NCBI RefSeq assembly: GCF_910592395.1
Contig: NC_088314.1
Coordinates: 8,122,001-8,186,000, forward strand
Reading direction: 5' to 3'
Source: Lineus longissimus
Taxonomy: Eukaryota > Nemertea > Pilidiophora > Heteronemertea > Lineidae
Length of the DNA: 64,000 bases
The number at the start of each line of letters is the position of its first letter. The first letter of the stretch is position 1. The notes under the pieces were generated by a model. The model was given only the letters and a program-made list of their open reading frames with translations, was not told the origin of the DNA and ran no database searches. This document shows positions 36,323-50,500 of the stretch, in pieces. The position numbers and the translations under genes were made by a program.

Positions 36323-36554
36323 TACAAACAGAAAGGAGCCTGGGATAATGCAAGGGGTAGCAACGAGGCAGATCCACTGCGCCTGGAGTGTGAGGCAGGT
36401 CATGATCTTCTGGACATGGCTAATTTTCAAGCCCTGGCATCTAGTACTGCGATTGTGATTAGGGTCATCTTGGACAGAAGACATGGGGAAGACCGTGAGA
36501 CCCCATGGAGAGAGAATAAGAATTATGTGTTGGAAATGGCCCAAGTGTGGTCAT

Positions 36555-36845
36555 GGCTTTGGGGCTAATATCAGATCTGGGTGCTCTGTGCTTGTGCTGT
36601 CCTTGGTGCTCATTCCAGATCTAGGTGCCCTGCCCTGTTATGTCTTGGGGAGGGGGGTGGGGTCATACCAGATCTAAGTGTTCTGTCCCTGTCCTGTAAT
36701 GTCTTTGGGGCTCATACCAGATATAGGTGCCCTGTCCCTGTCCTGTCATATCTTTGGGCTTCACACCAGATCTGAGTGTCCTGTCTGTGTCCTATCATGT
36801 CTTTGGGGCTCATACCAGATCTTGGTGCCCTGTCACTGTAATGTC
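36555..36845. repeat. Minisatellite, about six units of 45-52 bp
   Basis: Units carry tttggggctcataccagatc followed by taggtgccctgtccctgtcc and tgtcatgtc. The word ccagat recurs at near-regular spacing, with one unit expanded by a G run. Confidence 0.85.
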
Positions 36846-37481
36846 ACATGTTGAGAGCACCACACGATGACAAAGGGACATACAAAATAATGCCGAGATA
36901 TGATATACATTTTCCATTAATTTATTTAATCTCTTACATCGTCATAAATGTTTGACATCAAAATATCTCCTTTTAGCTGCTTTCTCAGCCCAATTCTCAT
37001 AGCACCAAAACACTATTTTCTGATGAGAATAAACTAGAACTCTGCAAATTGTCACATTTGACTCTCTGAATTTGGTCTTGGATGGCTTCATCAGAAACCA
37101 ATAATAATTTTTCACACCAAATTTCTGTCAAAAAGTGTCTGAACAGTTTATTCATGATCATAATATTGGAGATACCCAAACACCCCTATATCCTCTCTAC
37201 ATATTGCTATTCTTACAAGCACCTCCCTCAAAACAAGCACGAAAGAAACACACAATTTAAAAGGTTTTTCCTTACAATAATTAATAGCTTTTCATCAAGA
37301 GAATGCAGTTCCTTTGTACGGACTATTTTAGTCTTTGTGTAGACAAACTTAAAAAATACACACACTGTGAGTATTGAATAAATGTTGACACATAACTATG
37401 ACTGCCCGGGTTGCAATGGCAAAACATGTGACTGACCTGGACACTGCCCTCGAACCCATGCATGCCTTTGCAATTATCCAG

Positions 37482-37912
37482 CCCCCCCCCCCCCCCCGCC
37501 ACCGCAACAAATTCCATTAATGACACGGTTCATGCCCATTTCGCCTTGTCTTTTTTCGCCTTTTCCCATTTTGCCTTTAAAAAATATACATTTCGCCTTC
37601 TCCTATTTCGCCTTTTCCAATTTTGCCTCTTCCCAATCCGCCTTATTCTATCTCGCCTTTGTCTTTTTTCGCCTTTTCATTTTTCGCCTTATGCTATTTT
37701 GCCTCTGTTTTATCTTGCCTTATCACAAGTTGCCTTATCCATTCTTGCCTTCGTCTCAGTTTGCCATTGTCTTAATCTGCCTTCTCCTATTTCACCTTGT
37801 CCTAATTTACCTTTGTCCTAATTCGCCTTCATCCTATCTCGCCTTTACCCGCCCCGCCTTTGTATTATTTCGCCTTCTTCCCATTTCGCCTTCTTCCTAC
37901 TTTGCAACAAAC
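37482..37912 (+). repeat. Poly-C tract and ttcgcctt short-unit array (forward)
   Basis: Sixteen C (37482-37497) are followed by about twenty copies of a degenerate 17-19-base unit, ttcgcctttnccnatttcgcc type, up to about 37912. The long open frames here (for example 37520-37987) are pure repeat translations. Confidence 0.88.
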
Positions 37913-38716
37913 TTGGTGTCTTTACCCATGTTTGTTGAGTCAATCTTTCATATGAAAATGTCTTCAACAGTGTTGAAGGGCTTCTAGGGTCCATTCGGGG
38001 GTACCCCCAACCAAAACCCGGTGGACATTGCCAAAATTACAAGTGTAGATAACTTCTCAGCCATTATAGTCATATTACATTACATACCATATTACAAAAG
38101 ACTTTTGAAAGACTTTTGTCTCTTTTACCCATGTTTGTGGGGCCAGTCTTTCATATAAGAGTGTTTCCACGAATTATGTTTTGGTACCCTACCCAAGGCT
38201 GTTGCTTAATTACCAATATTTTCAAATCTTCATAACTTCTGAACCATCTACATGTAAGCTTACATGTATCTCCAAAACCAACTTAGTATCTTTACCCATG
38301 TTTGTCAAATCTTAGAGTTTTCCAAGTCTTTCATGGAAATATTTTGGCATAGTGTTTTGGCATTCTTTGATGAGTAAGACTTGTGACCTGGTACTATATA
38401 GGAGGGATGGGGGTGCTAAGTATTTTATTGATCATTCAAAGTGTGAGTGCTTCTGAAGTTCTTTATTATGGACTATGGTCAATAGGCCTATTCAAATCCA
38501 GCAATCTGGAAGATGTATTCCTTTGATCATTGGGGAATTATGAGGCCTTCTCACAGAACGAGTTAGCTCATCTCAAGAACGTCACACGCAGTGTTCCCTT
38601 TAGATGGTTTTGGTACGTTTGATGTTCTTCATTCACAGCAATGCTATAACTTAGCATGAGATAATATAAGTACCAAAGTTTTTTTGAACAGAATCATTAA
38701 ACTACTCAAAACACTG

Positions 38717-39100
38717 CCCCCCCCCCCCCCCCTGCAAATAATAGACCCCTTGCTTAACGAAGGGGGATTGATAAAAGGCGAGGTGAGATATGGCGAAACG
38801 GGAGAAGGCAAAATGGGAAGAAGGCGAATTGACACAAAGGTCAATCAGGAAAAGGCAAGATGAGATAAGGCAGGATGGAACCAAGGCAGAATAGGACAAA
38901 GGCGAAATAAGAAAAGGCAAACAAGGATGAGGCAAGATGAGAGGAAGGCGAGTTAGGAAGAAGGCCAATTGGAACAAAGGCGAGATAAGACGATGGCGAA
39001 ATCGTAGAAGGCGAATTGAGAAAAGGCAAGTTAGGAGAAGGCTAAATGGGAGAAGGCAAAATTGGATAAGGCGAATAAGGTTAAGGCGAAATGGGCAGAT
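38717..39100 (-). repeat. Poly-C tract and inverted copy of the ttcgcctt array
   Basis: Sixteen C (38717-38732), then from about 38776 to 39100 a run of aaggcgaaatgggaga-type units. These are the reverse complement of the array at 37535-37912. The two arrays face each other across about 860 bp. Confidence 0.88.
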
Positions 39101-41579
39101 ACCAATGACACATCAGAGTTTGGTGTACATGATTTCAAAATTGAGACAGCTTCTCATGCACAGTAGTCATCTCCACACCTTCTTTCCCATTTCTGCCAAC
39201 CTGGTACCCATTTGAGAACACAACCTGTAGCAGAGGTTGACAGAAACGGAACGTGACAATCCTCTCCGAACTTCATATTTTGCAATTATCAGAGCAATTT
39301 CTGGCCTGGTTATCGACTTTGATAATTAAACAGATACAAGCTACAATTGAGGCCAAATACACTGACATCATGGTCATATAACCATACAGCATTGGTCCGA
39401 ATAATTATTGCTTTAATGACAGTACTTATTGCACAAAACCGTGATAAAAAGTGGGGTCATTATCATCTGCCTGATAAATGTCCGACTACACCAGCATAGC
39501 CGGCGGTAAACAACAAGTACAAAAAGGTGCCATAAGAAAATAACAATGTCTGCTAGAAAGTTTGCCTTATTTACTCGCAGATGTTGATCCCATTGACCCT
39601 TGAACTGAAGTTTGGACAACATTTAGAAAGAGTACTAGCACTTGTAGTACATTTTTGAAAACTGATGAGGTCTTAGCCGTTTTTTTTGTTTGGGTGTGAA
39701 AGATTCCAGAATCAAGCTGGTTACAAATACAATGGAGCTGCCAAGTCTTATACTGTTTATGTCCCAGGTGAACTGCACTCATATGGTATCTCTGAGTACA
39801 TGTACATGTAGTGTATGTCATAATTGCCCGAGGAAGAGAGGAAATACTCTAAATTCATTGATCCAAGACAATTCGAGCAAGATATTGTAGACTGTTGTTG
39901 CTCAATGCCATACAAAATGTTCATTATGAATAGTCATTGGGTTGGCAACACCAAGTTGTCTAATGGTTATGACATCATGTTCCAGCTTGGTCTTTGTTTT
40001 GATTTGGTAGTAATTAATCAACTAGTCTTAGATCAGTGAAACTAGAGTTTTTGTCTTGTATGTAGAAAGAAGCCTTCAAATGTGTATTATTTTCGAAATT
40101 ATTTCAAATCAGGAGTTTCAATTCTGCCAAAGAGGGAGGTATCCTGACGTCTTAATTTTTGTGTATTATAGTCTGTCCCTGTAAGGCCGACGGTAGTGCC
40201 ACTTTTTATAGCCACGCTATTCTGGGCCAATTACTGCCAAGCCAGGCACAGACTCTAGCTTCCGCTAAATACGTGAATTCACACATGTCAAATTAATACT
40301 CCCAAGTCGTCGAAATCGTTTTAGATACAAAAATATGTTGAAAACCATTTTTAGAAAATGGCAGGCAATGTCAACCATTTCATCCTAATATTGTTGTTGT
40401 ATTCAATGCTTTCCTACACACCTGATCAAAAAGGGGGACAAGCTTAGAATGAAATGGGATAAGGTACATGCAAAATGTTATGTATGTGAATTCACACAAG
40501 TCTAAATTTTTAGTCCAGATTCGTTAAATTGTTGATATATCCCTGCAAAGCCAGGTGTCCTGTGGACAATGTCATGTTTTATGTAGTATGTCTGTACATG
40601 TATGTATGTTACTTATGCAACATATGGTCGAGGGTGCCTATTCTTAAATTAGTGTGTCATTAGTTTAAATGTTTGTTATGAAAACTTATTAGCATGAAAT
40701 TCAAAGTGATTTTGATACTTGTATGATTCATAGATGAAGCCATCACTGAAGGATTAGAGTCATTCGTATTTTATGAATTAGTTGCTCCCCCCCTTCTACT
40801 TATGGTTAAGTTGAAAGATTTTACAAACAATGAAACCTCATATCTGCCGTTGAAACATAACGAAATAAAAACATTTTCACAATTACTTCCAAAAATCATG
40901 ATTAAAACATAGATTTATCGCACATTACTTAGATTCACATCATCTAAACCAATACCTGGCCTAACTAAAACATCTTACGAATCACATAAAATCATCGAAA
41001 TATTTCCTATTTCACAAAATTAACTATAGCACTAAAAGATTAAAGAATGTTTCAAGACAGACGCTACTGGATCGACTACCAGTACATCTAGAGAATAGTA
41101 TAGAACACAGAAACAATAGAACTTTCAATTAAAATATCCTTTAACAGTAATTTCTTTGATAGACACAACAGATAATAATCACGAACAATTCAAGTTTAAA
41201 ATTCAGTAATTAACAAATTTAAGCACGACAGCATAACAAATAATGCTGACTTGTTCGAGTACTGGCCTTTGCTTAGGCTCAACTAGTGGTTTGGCTATAT
41301 AGAGGGTCGTTCAAAACTCTCCATTTTTGTAAGCGTTTCGCTACAGGTTTCCTTTAAAAGATCGGTTTGGAAGAAACAGTTTGCGAACTAGCTAACCAAG
41401 GAATCGTGTCCAAGTCCCAATTATACACAATTCTAAGATTCTACCAACATTTCCACATGATTTGAGCAAGCCGAACACAACCTTTGAATTGACTGAGCTG
41501 AAATGGCTAGCTCCAATATGATTTGTAAGTGGACGCATGGCATAACTAGGGAACACATGCATATCAAGGTGTGTTAATT
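39101..41579. other. Gene-free spacer and NUAK 3' UTR
   Basis: No recognisable gene. The NUAK transcript (minus strand) must end somewhere left of 41580, but I found no convincing minus-strand AATAAA. Confidence 0.4.
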
Positions 41580-44500
41580 TCACTGGTTACAAATGCTGAG
41601 TGCTTCACGATAAACATTCATTGCATCATCAAGACGAATGACTGTTTCTCCTTCACCGATCTGACTAGCGGCAGTGTCACTGTCAAGAACAGCTACGACG
41701 AAATTATCCGATACGCCATTCGATGTCGACGTGAAAGTGTCCTGCACATTTTGATTTTTCAAATCAAACTCAGCCTGGACTGATTTGACCTTTGAGCTTT
41801 CAATGTCATCGATATCTGCAGAGAAACTGTAGGTAAATAAATGCTCGGCATCAGAACTGTCGTATGAAAAGTCCAAAACGTCACCTGAGGAATTTGAGCT
41901 CATGCTGCCATAGCTATAGCGATTGGTCGGTTCAAATTCACCCGAGTGACGCCCAGCGACATGTTTCTTGAGAATACCACGCCGCCTTACGACGGCCGGC
42001 TTACTCGTGTCAACATCCGTAGTTTCACCAATAACATTGAGTGTTGTACAATTAGAGTCTAATGAGTGTTCCGCTGACTTAATTTCAGCACTCCCTTGGG
42101 CCGGCTTATCACAAATGTCTGAATTCACGGAACTATTGCATTTTAATTGATCACAGTCAGATTTTGGTCTCGTCGTGGAGTCCAACGCAGCTTCTAAGTC
42201 TGTCAGATCAAACTTTTTCGTTTTCTCTGAGATGTTTTCCTCCGTCACACAGCCTTTCTGGCTGCTCTTATTGCTCTGATGATTTTTCAAAATGCCCCGT
42301 TTCGGTTTTCTGTTCGAGTCGAATGCAACTGGCGACGTTGCACCGTTAGCCGACTCACACACTTCCACAGCACCATCGGTAAGACTGACACTGGTGACTT
42401 TCGTCTTGTCACCTGATTTTGAGCGTTCACTGAGACTAGATCTTCGACGTATTTGGCGTCTTGGTGGCTGGGCATCGTTCTCGTCACTGTCTGACGAGTG
42501 CGAGTGGAATGAAGAATAGACCATCGGCGCCTGCAACGCTGCTGGGTGCTTTAGCCCCTCCTCCATTGGAGAGTAGTTGTAGCCAACATTGACCCACCAG
42601 TGACAGCTGATATCGGCGATTGTCGCACGCTTCTTCGGATTGACTTGTAACAGGTGTTTGATCAAACTGGATGCATCTGAAATCAACAATACAATACACT
42701 GTAAAAACCAACTAATACAGAAATATTTGAAAGCACCATGTTACAGGAGTTCACCAAAGATACTGTAAGCTCCTTTACATAGAGGCCCAATGTTTCAATT
42801 TTCCTATCATAATGACTTGACCCTAATTTTCACACCATCAATGTTTTCATTTCAACCCCTTATGCAAAACCTCATGATATCATTTGCCAAGTTATAAGCT
42901 CGAAAATATAAAGGGGTTTACAGTATTGAGACCAAACTGTATTGTTGACCAGCATACACATTATTATGTCATTCAGTGACCTTGGAGATTCTCAATAGCT
43001 TTGTAAACAAGTATGACAGAGATTGTCAATCACAACTGATGAACTGTCATGAATTATCTCATAGAATCAGGAAACTGGTTCAAGTAGTCATCCAAATCTG
43101 ACCCACTTTGTGTTGACCATTTTACACTGAACTGCATCATACCTGCACTCTATGTACATTAGTACTGGGTGTTTCAAAATATACTTGACACTTCAAATTT
43201 CTACTACACTGACTATCTAACAAGTTATGATGACAACATTTTCTTGGATAGAACTAATTTGGACAGAACTAGAACTTGGTAATTAATATCATCTAATTTA
43301 GCAGCAATTAGGGCACAGAAGTGTCATATTTATTAAGGAACACCTAGTACATGGCATACACGGTCCAGGCCTCTTTTAATCGAATAAAGTGAGACTTGAA
43401 TCCTTACCCGAGGGCCTGGATGGTTCATAGAAGTCTCCCTCCGTGATTTGTCGTCGCAATCGTTTGAAATCGCTCCCGTCAAACGGCATGGCACCATAGA
43501 CTAGAGTGTAGAGAAGGACGCCAAGGCTCCAGCAATCAACCTGGAAAGAGGAGGCAAGAACCAATTACTTAGAGTGTTGGAATCAAAAACCTTCCTATCA
43601 AGACAATCTTGGGATAGAATAATTTTAAGAGGTTTTTCATAACATTATGGAATATAAGATTTCGTCATCAAACTGCAATATCAAACTTCTAATCTATTCA
43701 ATTGGACCTCTGTAATCAGAACACCTCTCAGGAGAGTACTTGTATCGCACAATGTGGAACCTCTCTATTAAAAACACCATCAGGACTGCCAAGTGCTCTC
43801 CTTATAGAGAGGCATCCTGATTAGACAGGTAAAATTGAATGGAGACTACCCAATTTGAGACCAAACTCACGGTCCTTAACAGAAAGGGTGTATTAGTGAG
43901 GTGTCTGTAGGGGGTTCCACTTTATAATTTCACATTCTCACGACATCTTTGATTACTTTACTTAGTGATGTTTAATCAAAGTTCTGACGCACATGTAACC
44001 ATTACTCTGAGACTTGTAAATATGTCTCGTGCTCCACTATTTGATCAAAGAAGCAAAAAGCCGACTTTGCTCAAAGTCTGGTGTCAAAGACCTCAAGGAA
44101 GAAACTTATTCTGCAGTGGCTACCATTTCGCCTTTGATGTGGTGCGCTTTCTTAACGCTACCGGGAAATGTGTCATGATCATGTTTTTTCCCTCGAGCAT
44201 CTTTTTGTGCAACGAGGAAGTTCAAAGTCGGGTTGTTTTGATAAAGAAAAGGGCAGCAGAAGGTAAACAAATTAAAGCCATACTACAGTGGAACCCCTTA
44301 TAAGGACACCCTTGGGTACTTGACAAAGAGGTGCCCTGATTACAGAGGTCAAATTGAATAGGCACAACAAATTCTGGGCCAAAATTTGAGCGTATTTTTA
44401 CAAGGGAAGATGTCCTGATTTACAGAGGGGGGTTAAGGGAGGTTCCACTTCACTTTGCCACTTTGTGTGGGCCCTTTTTATGTGAGGCCTCTAAAGCACA

Positions 44501-47500
44501 ATTCTCTGTTTTCTAGGTCTGATCAAATGGGCTCAATGACTCATGTCAAAGCTGAGCTGACACCTACTATGTCCATATGTGACTGACCATATTTGGAAAA
44601 GGGAAATATCGGGGCATTCCAGACTGACCAGTATGCCATATTAGGAAAGGATATATCAGGGCTGACCAGTGTACCACATGATAGGAAATTTGACCATATG
44701 AGCAAATGATATTAGACAAAATGAAAACTAAATCTATCTTTTTTTTAACTCTGTGAGATGAGACGTATTGTACCAAATTTCATTGACATTACCAGCCTCA
44801 TAAAACCCGTTTTCCATTTTTTTTCAAAACCACTGCAGAAGTGAACTTATAGCTTACCTCAGGGCCGTGGTATGGCGTACCATTGACTATCTCCGGTGAG
44901 GCATACAGAGGGCTACCACAGTATGTGCTCAACAGGCTGTCGTACGTATACATGTTGGAAAGACCAAAGTCTGCTATCTGGAAAGAGGAATAGGGATTTT
45001 CATGAATGATATCTTCACAAAGATTCTACTTTGGCCAAGAGACAAATCTGGTTGAATGAATATCAATTCCTTAAGTTATTATACAAAGCTTATTTTCTTT
45101 ACCAATATTTTTTGGCCACTCGACAACTATTTGCCTGAAGAGACTACAAAATATCGCCACTCAGGGGGGGTCTTCTGCCTGCTAGTCTGTTAGAAGTATA
45201 CTTTATTCGACGGTTTTAGGGACATAAAGGAAAGTGTTCAGAAATACACCTTGGAACCATCTCTTACCTTGATATTATAATCTTTGTCTAAAACTATATT
45301 CTCTAACTTTAAGTCGCGGTGTACAACACCATTCTGAAAAGACACAAAAGGAGACATTTTTCAGCAAATTTCACCTAAGCATCTGATTTTGCAGCAGTTT
45401 GCCCTCAAGATTGACAATTCTTCAACCTGCGGGGGTTAAGACTCATAAAGAAGAAAAAGTCATTAAATGGGATTGGTCTTACAAGCTTAACAGGGAATCA
45501 GCTCATTGTCTCAAGAGACATCGCCATGACAACCCATTCCTGTGAGTGGTACCTTAATTTATGGCTCCTTGGAGTAGCAATTAAAGGTGGCGTGTGATGA
45601 ATCTCCTCAGACTAAATGTATAAGGGGGATGTCTGGTCGTTTTGCCCCCAGGCCTTTTTGCCCTATGATCTTGTAGCCCTGTAGGTCTGATGCTTCTGTC
45701 AGGGAGGAATGCACCACACCCGGCAGAAAAATTTCTCAAAATTTGTCAAAGACGCAAATCTGTGCATTCGAACACAAATTGCAACATATGGACAACACTG
45801 CTGTAAACAAGTGTTGATAAGGAGGGACTGTTGTTTAATTTTATTGATGTGTCAACCGGAACCAGGGGTAGCTAGGCGCCCCCCCGGGAATCAATTAAGT
45901 AGGTCTAGCCGTAATAATGACATCATTACGCCTCATGGTAACCATGAGATAGGGCCGACACCTTTTGGCAACAGAACAATCAGGACCACAGAGTACATCA
46001 AACTAGGGATTTGGGCAATATTTGAACGCCCTAGGTACAAATCAGTATGGTGGCTTTTTAAGCTGTCAACAGAAGCCATTGATATGATACAAGGATCAAT
46101 AAACATCAAAGCAATGATCTTATTAGAACTTTTTTCACCGAGCCGATCAGGGCGGGTAAATATGAGCACAGATTCAAAGGCTTCCGCTTGACGTCACGAG
46201 ACATTTTGTTTCTACAGAGTTGCAACCTTCGTCAAAATAACAAGCGTAATTGTAAACGTCAGCCCCCACAACTTCGTAATTAGTAATCAATAGTTTGGAT
46301 TATTAGCGGAAGAGATAATACGTTTCATAACGTCATCTGTTTCCTAGCACTTTCAAGTGGGAGTTATTTTCGTTTCAACAGCCAAAGATATGGTATTTTG
46401 ATCACATCATGACCAATTGATACGCACGTTTTTCATGTTTTTCATGGGGAAGAGATTTTCGTTAGCAAAAAGCAAGCCCGACATTTTGGTGAAATAGAGC
46501 GATAAAAAGAGTGCATTTGGCCCCTCTAAAACTCATTAGAGAAAAGATTCGGGCGAATATTGTGGCCTAGGACCGGTATAACCAGAAAAACCTTCACTTT
46601 GGCACAGTGAACCAGCAATATTTACATCTGAAGCTTAAAAATCACTTCCAAGTCCAACAATGTCCATGTATATTTGTCTGAACTTAAAACGAGTTTTAAA
46701 GTGCTATTTGAATATAGAAGCCCATTCTTGAGACAAGGGTTAGACTGTCGCTATTCTGTTTATCTGATCTCAGATATGGGGTCAAACTTTCCGAAGAAAC
46801 CATAAATGTGTAATCACAGTGTTCATGCCCTCGCTTAGGTATACATGTACACAGCGATAGTGTTTTGCTGCCCCGAAAACTAACCTTAGAAGAAAAAGAT
46901 ATACGGTTTTCTGTTTGTATGATCTCAAAAGTCGAGTTCAACACTCCCAAGAAACCATAGATGAGTAATCAGGATGTCTTGACCCACTCTTGAGAGTACG
47001 GACCTGCTATGAAAAAGACTCTCAAGTTCTACTCAAAACTGACAGTTTTATCCAGATTTTCACATCAAGACATAAGTGGTCGTGCCCGCATGATTGGAAA
47101 TCAATCCTAGACATGTCAACCTCCTGATAAATATTTGGTTCAGTATGGGTTTTTATCATGCTATTTGATATTTTTTCAAAGACCTTTCACGTCACAACCT
47201 AAAAGAAACGCCAGTGTGTAAATTTAGGATCGTGATGCGATTAGGAAAGACACCAGTGTCATCTTGACTAAGTCCCTAAAGACACTAGCGTGTCAGGTGA
47301 ATTTTATTGGAAAAACGATTGGGCACTTATCCAGTACCGTATAATTTGATCTGACGCCGTGTAAAGTTAGGCCTTAAGTTCTGCCCAGAAAAAGGTCAGA
47401 AGGGTTGCACTTTTCAGTTTTCTGCCCAGTAACTTTGGTCATAAGATCATCGAAGTTTGATCGATCCTTGATTTTTTTATTGGCGGCATGCCACAGACGC

Positions 47501-50500
47501 AAGCTTTAACGACAAACTACACCTTCGAAGAAAGTCAAATTAAATCTGCTCAGTAGAAATTTATACAGTTTTATCTTTTAAGAACAAACTTTTTAAAAAC
47601 ATATGCAACAGACCTTCATAGAATGAACCCCTTGCCTTGGGATTATGCTTGACAATATTTTAAAAGGATTAGTCAACTTTTCATGCAAATTGCACGGGAC
47701 TTCACCAGAATGCTCTCTTGATCCAACTAAATTTCAAATGAAATTATGTGTGCAAGAAAAGCTGATTAGAAATTTAGCAAAATGACTCGTGAAAATAACA
47801 AACACAACGGAAAGAAAATTGTCAAGGTTGTTTGAGTTTCTGGTGAACAACTCTTGTTTGTGTAGGTCGAAAAACGTCCCAGGGTCGAGGGTATGTGTGA
47901 GAGTGATTCACTATATTTTTTTAAAGCACCCAAATTGGACTGGGTCACTGGATGAAGGATCTAGGCCCTACTATTTCAGGACAAAAGGCCTACAACATTT
48001 TGTGGTTATTTTGGAAAGTGTTCCAGGATGTTCCAGAGAATTTTGATAAAGGGTGCCCGGAATAGCTCAAATGAGACAATAGAGTCATCAAGCTGTGGTT
48101 AATTTAAGATCAACAGTGTCACTCTCGATACCAAGTACCCCATTGCTCATAGAAATGAGCATGAAAAGAAACCTTTCCTTTCCCTGGAATAATCTGACCA
48201 AGGACGAGGAAAAACATATCATTAGAAAACCTTAATTAATTGCATTCTGAACACTATTATTTGTGAAAATGTTTGCTTTTGGGTGAGCTTTCTTCAAAAC
48301 AAGGACTTTTACCATAGTCGTTTTTCCCTCAAACAAATATTTTGCAATGAGGTCAACCCATTCTCGGAAAGACAGAACTTTTTGAGGAGAAGACTTATTT
48401 TGAATTTACTTTCTGGTTGCATTGTCCCATAGTTTTTTTTAGGGGGGGGGGGCACAACATTGAGACTTTAAGCCAAACTTTGCCTGAAAATGTACTTTAG
48501 AGCAAACACTCGTACAGAGTAAACCATATTGTCCAAGAGTACCATAAATAATGTTTATTGCCATATTACAAAAGAACTATCAAACATTTTACAACGATAG
48601 TACACTTATCAAATTCACAACAACCTAAACGACTGACATAAATTATGGATATTGTTCAACTTGTCTGACTCCGGCTTTGTCACAAACATGAAAGAGGACA
48701 TATAGTTCCTCGAACTGACCTTCTTAAACTTCAAGTACATATTTCTCCAAATAAACGAATAAATTAGTTCAATAAATTTCGTCACAATGAGATTCTTGCA
48801 CCTGACAAAAAGCGGAAACTCTCAACAATGTCTGCTAACTGATGTTTTCCGTTTTGCATGGAAATTGTGACAGAATGTAAACATGAACACTGTTGAACTT
48901 TAGCTTCCACGACCAGGATTATCTGAAAGTTGTCTGGGCCCTGGAAAATAGCGCTTTCTTCTGATATGAGTCTGGTTTTGCGTGGGTTGTGCAGTGGGTT
49001 GTGTACTATGGTTTAGGGCAGCTGAATCGCAAACAGCGGTTGTTATGTGGGCTTGGGCCCCATGTTTGCATTGTTACAGCTTGGTTTATGATATACACCA
49101 GAACATCAAAACACCAGAACGGCAGACAACGACTCATCAAGCTTTGACAAGATAGTGAAATGTGAGCAGCTCTGTGATACTATTAAGTCACACAAAACAA
49201 GTGATTTTAGTCACTGCGACCTGCCACAAAGTCATGGAGTGCTTTTTAACAGACGCTTTTGAGAAGCGGCTTCAGATAAAAGTTTCCATAGCCACACCCA
49301 AGTGCTGATCACAAACGGAATCAATCAGGGCGTGGTTGACTTGGCCGCACATTTTTCCTCATGAAAACTAGACGTTGCAGTGATCTTACCTGATGGCAGT
49401 GGTGGATGGCAGAAACGATTTGACGGAAGAATTTCCTGGCCTCGGTTTCATGTAGTACCTTCTTCTCATTGATGTAGTCATACAACTCGCCACCAGCGGC
49501 ATACTCCATCACCAGGATGATCTTTTCTTTATTTTCAAACACTGCAAAGAGAAAAACATCAGACTGTGAAGATTCACGCATTCTAGGGGGTAGACTGCAA
49601 AAAGAACGGTTTGAGACTCTGCATGAGTTAAGGGATTTTTTTTTCAACCTTCTTCTTGCATCCAGTTCTTTTATTATCTGTAACTTCATTTAAGCGTAAG
49701 GGGGTACAATAATAAGAATTGGTTATTGCCCTGACATCAACAGGAAATGACACTATGGCCCAGCTCTCCCGCTGGGCTGAGAAACGACCCCGGGAATGTG
49801 ACAGGCATAGACTGAGCAACAAAACAACACGAAAAACAAGCACAAACTTAATTTTTGAATTGTTTTCATGCAAGAAGAGAAAAGATTGCTGATTGAATTT
49901 TCCAATCGAACAAACTTTTGACAACTTTTCCAAGAAAACTTTTCAGACATTGCGTAAGATTCACGTGGCAGGCCTACATTTACGGCGGCCCTTGACATTT
50001 GAAAAATAGAAAAATCATTCAGAAGAGCGGGTTTTAATGGTTCGGAATTGTTGGGCTGGAAAACCAATTTAACTAATGATTAACCCAACCCAGGCAAACA
50101 CGCTGCTTGGCCCTTCTTGGCGAGACAACATCACGCCATAAAGCAAGGCCTATGTACCCCTTTACCTGCTACACACGCATGACTCCAAAGGTCATGTAAA
50201 GGCCCAATAAGACCTTTCCAAACCACAGATGTCTCCAGAAGATACGTTATATAAATTCAGAATTCCTTTTCATACATGTACGTCAACCTGTCCCTCCCCT
50301 CAATTCATACAACCTTCTTCCCTTTGTTCCAAGGGGTGGTAAAGGGGACAAAGGGCAATGAGCCAAAGTGTGGAACGGAAATATATTTAAGCATATTTAA
50401 GCAACAAATTGCTGGTAAAATTTTAAGGGCAAATGTGTTAACCTCAAGATCCAGGTCACAGTTATAAGCCTCGGTAACTTTATTATAAATATATGACAAT

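Noticed and set aside
36212-36544. 110-codon minus-strand frame
   Set aside because: Hydrophobic, no family; the opposite frame (36323-36568) looks more protein-like, and neither is certain.
37462-37987. Open frames of 119 and 155 codons
   Set aside because: They translate the ttcgcctt tandem array; composition is periodic and no protein family fits.
42292-42519. 75-codon + strand frame over the NUAK last exon
   Set aside because: Antisense shadow of the NUAK coding region.
45709-46191. 160-codon + strand frame in NUAK intron 3
   Set aside because: No recognisable domain and no splice signals or coding-like composition; probably chance.
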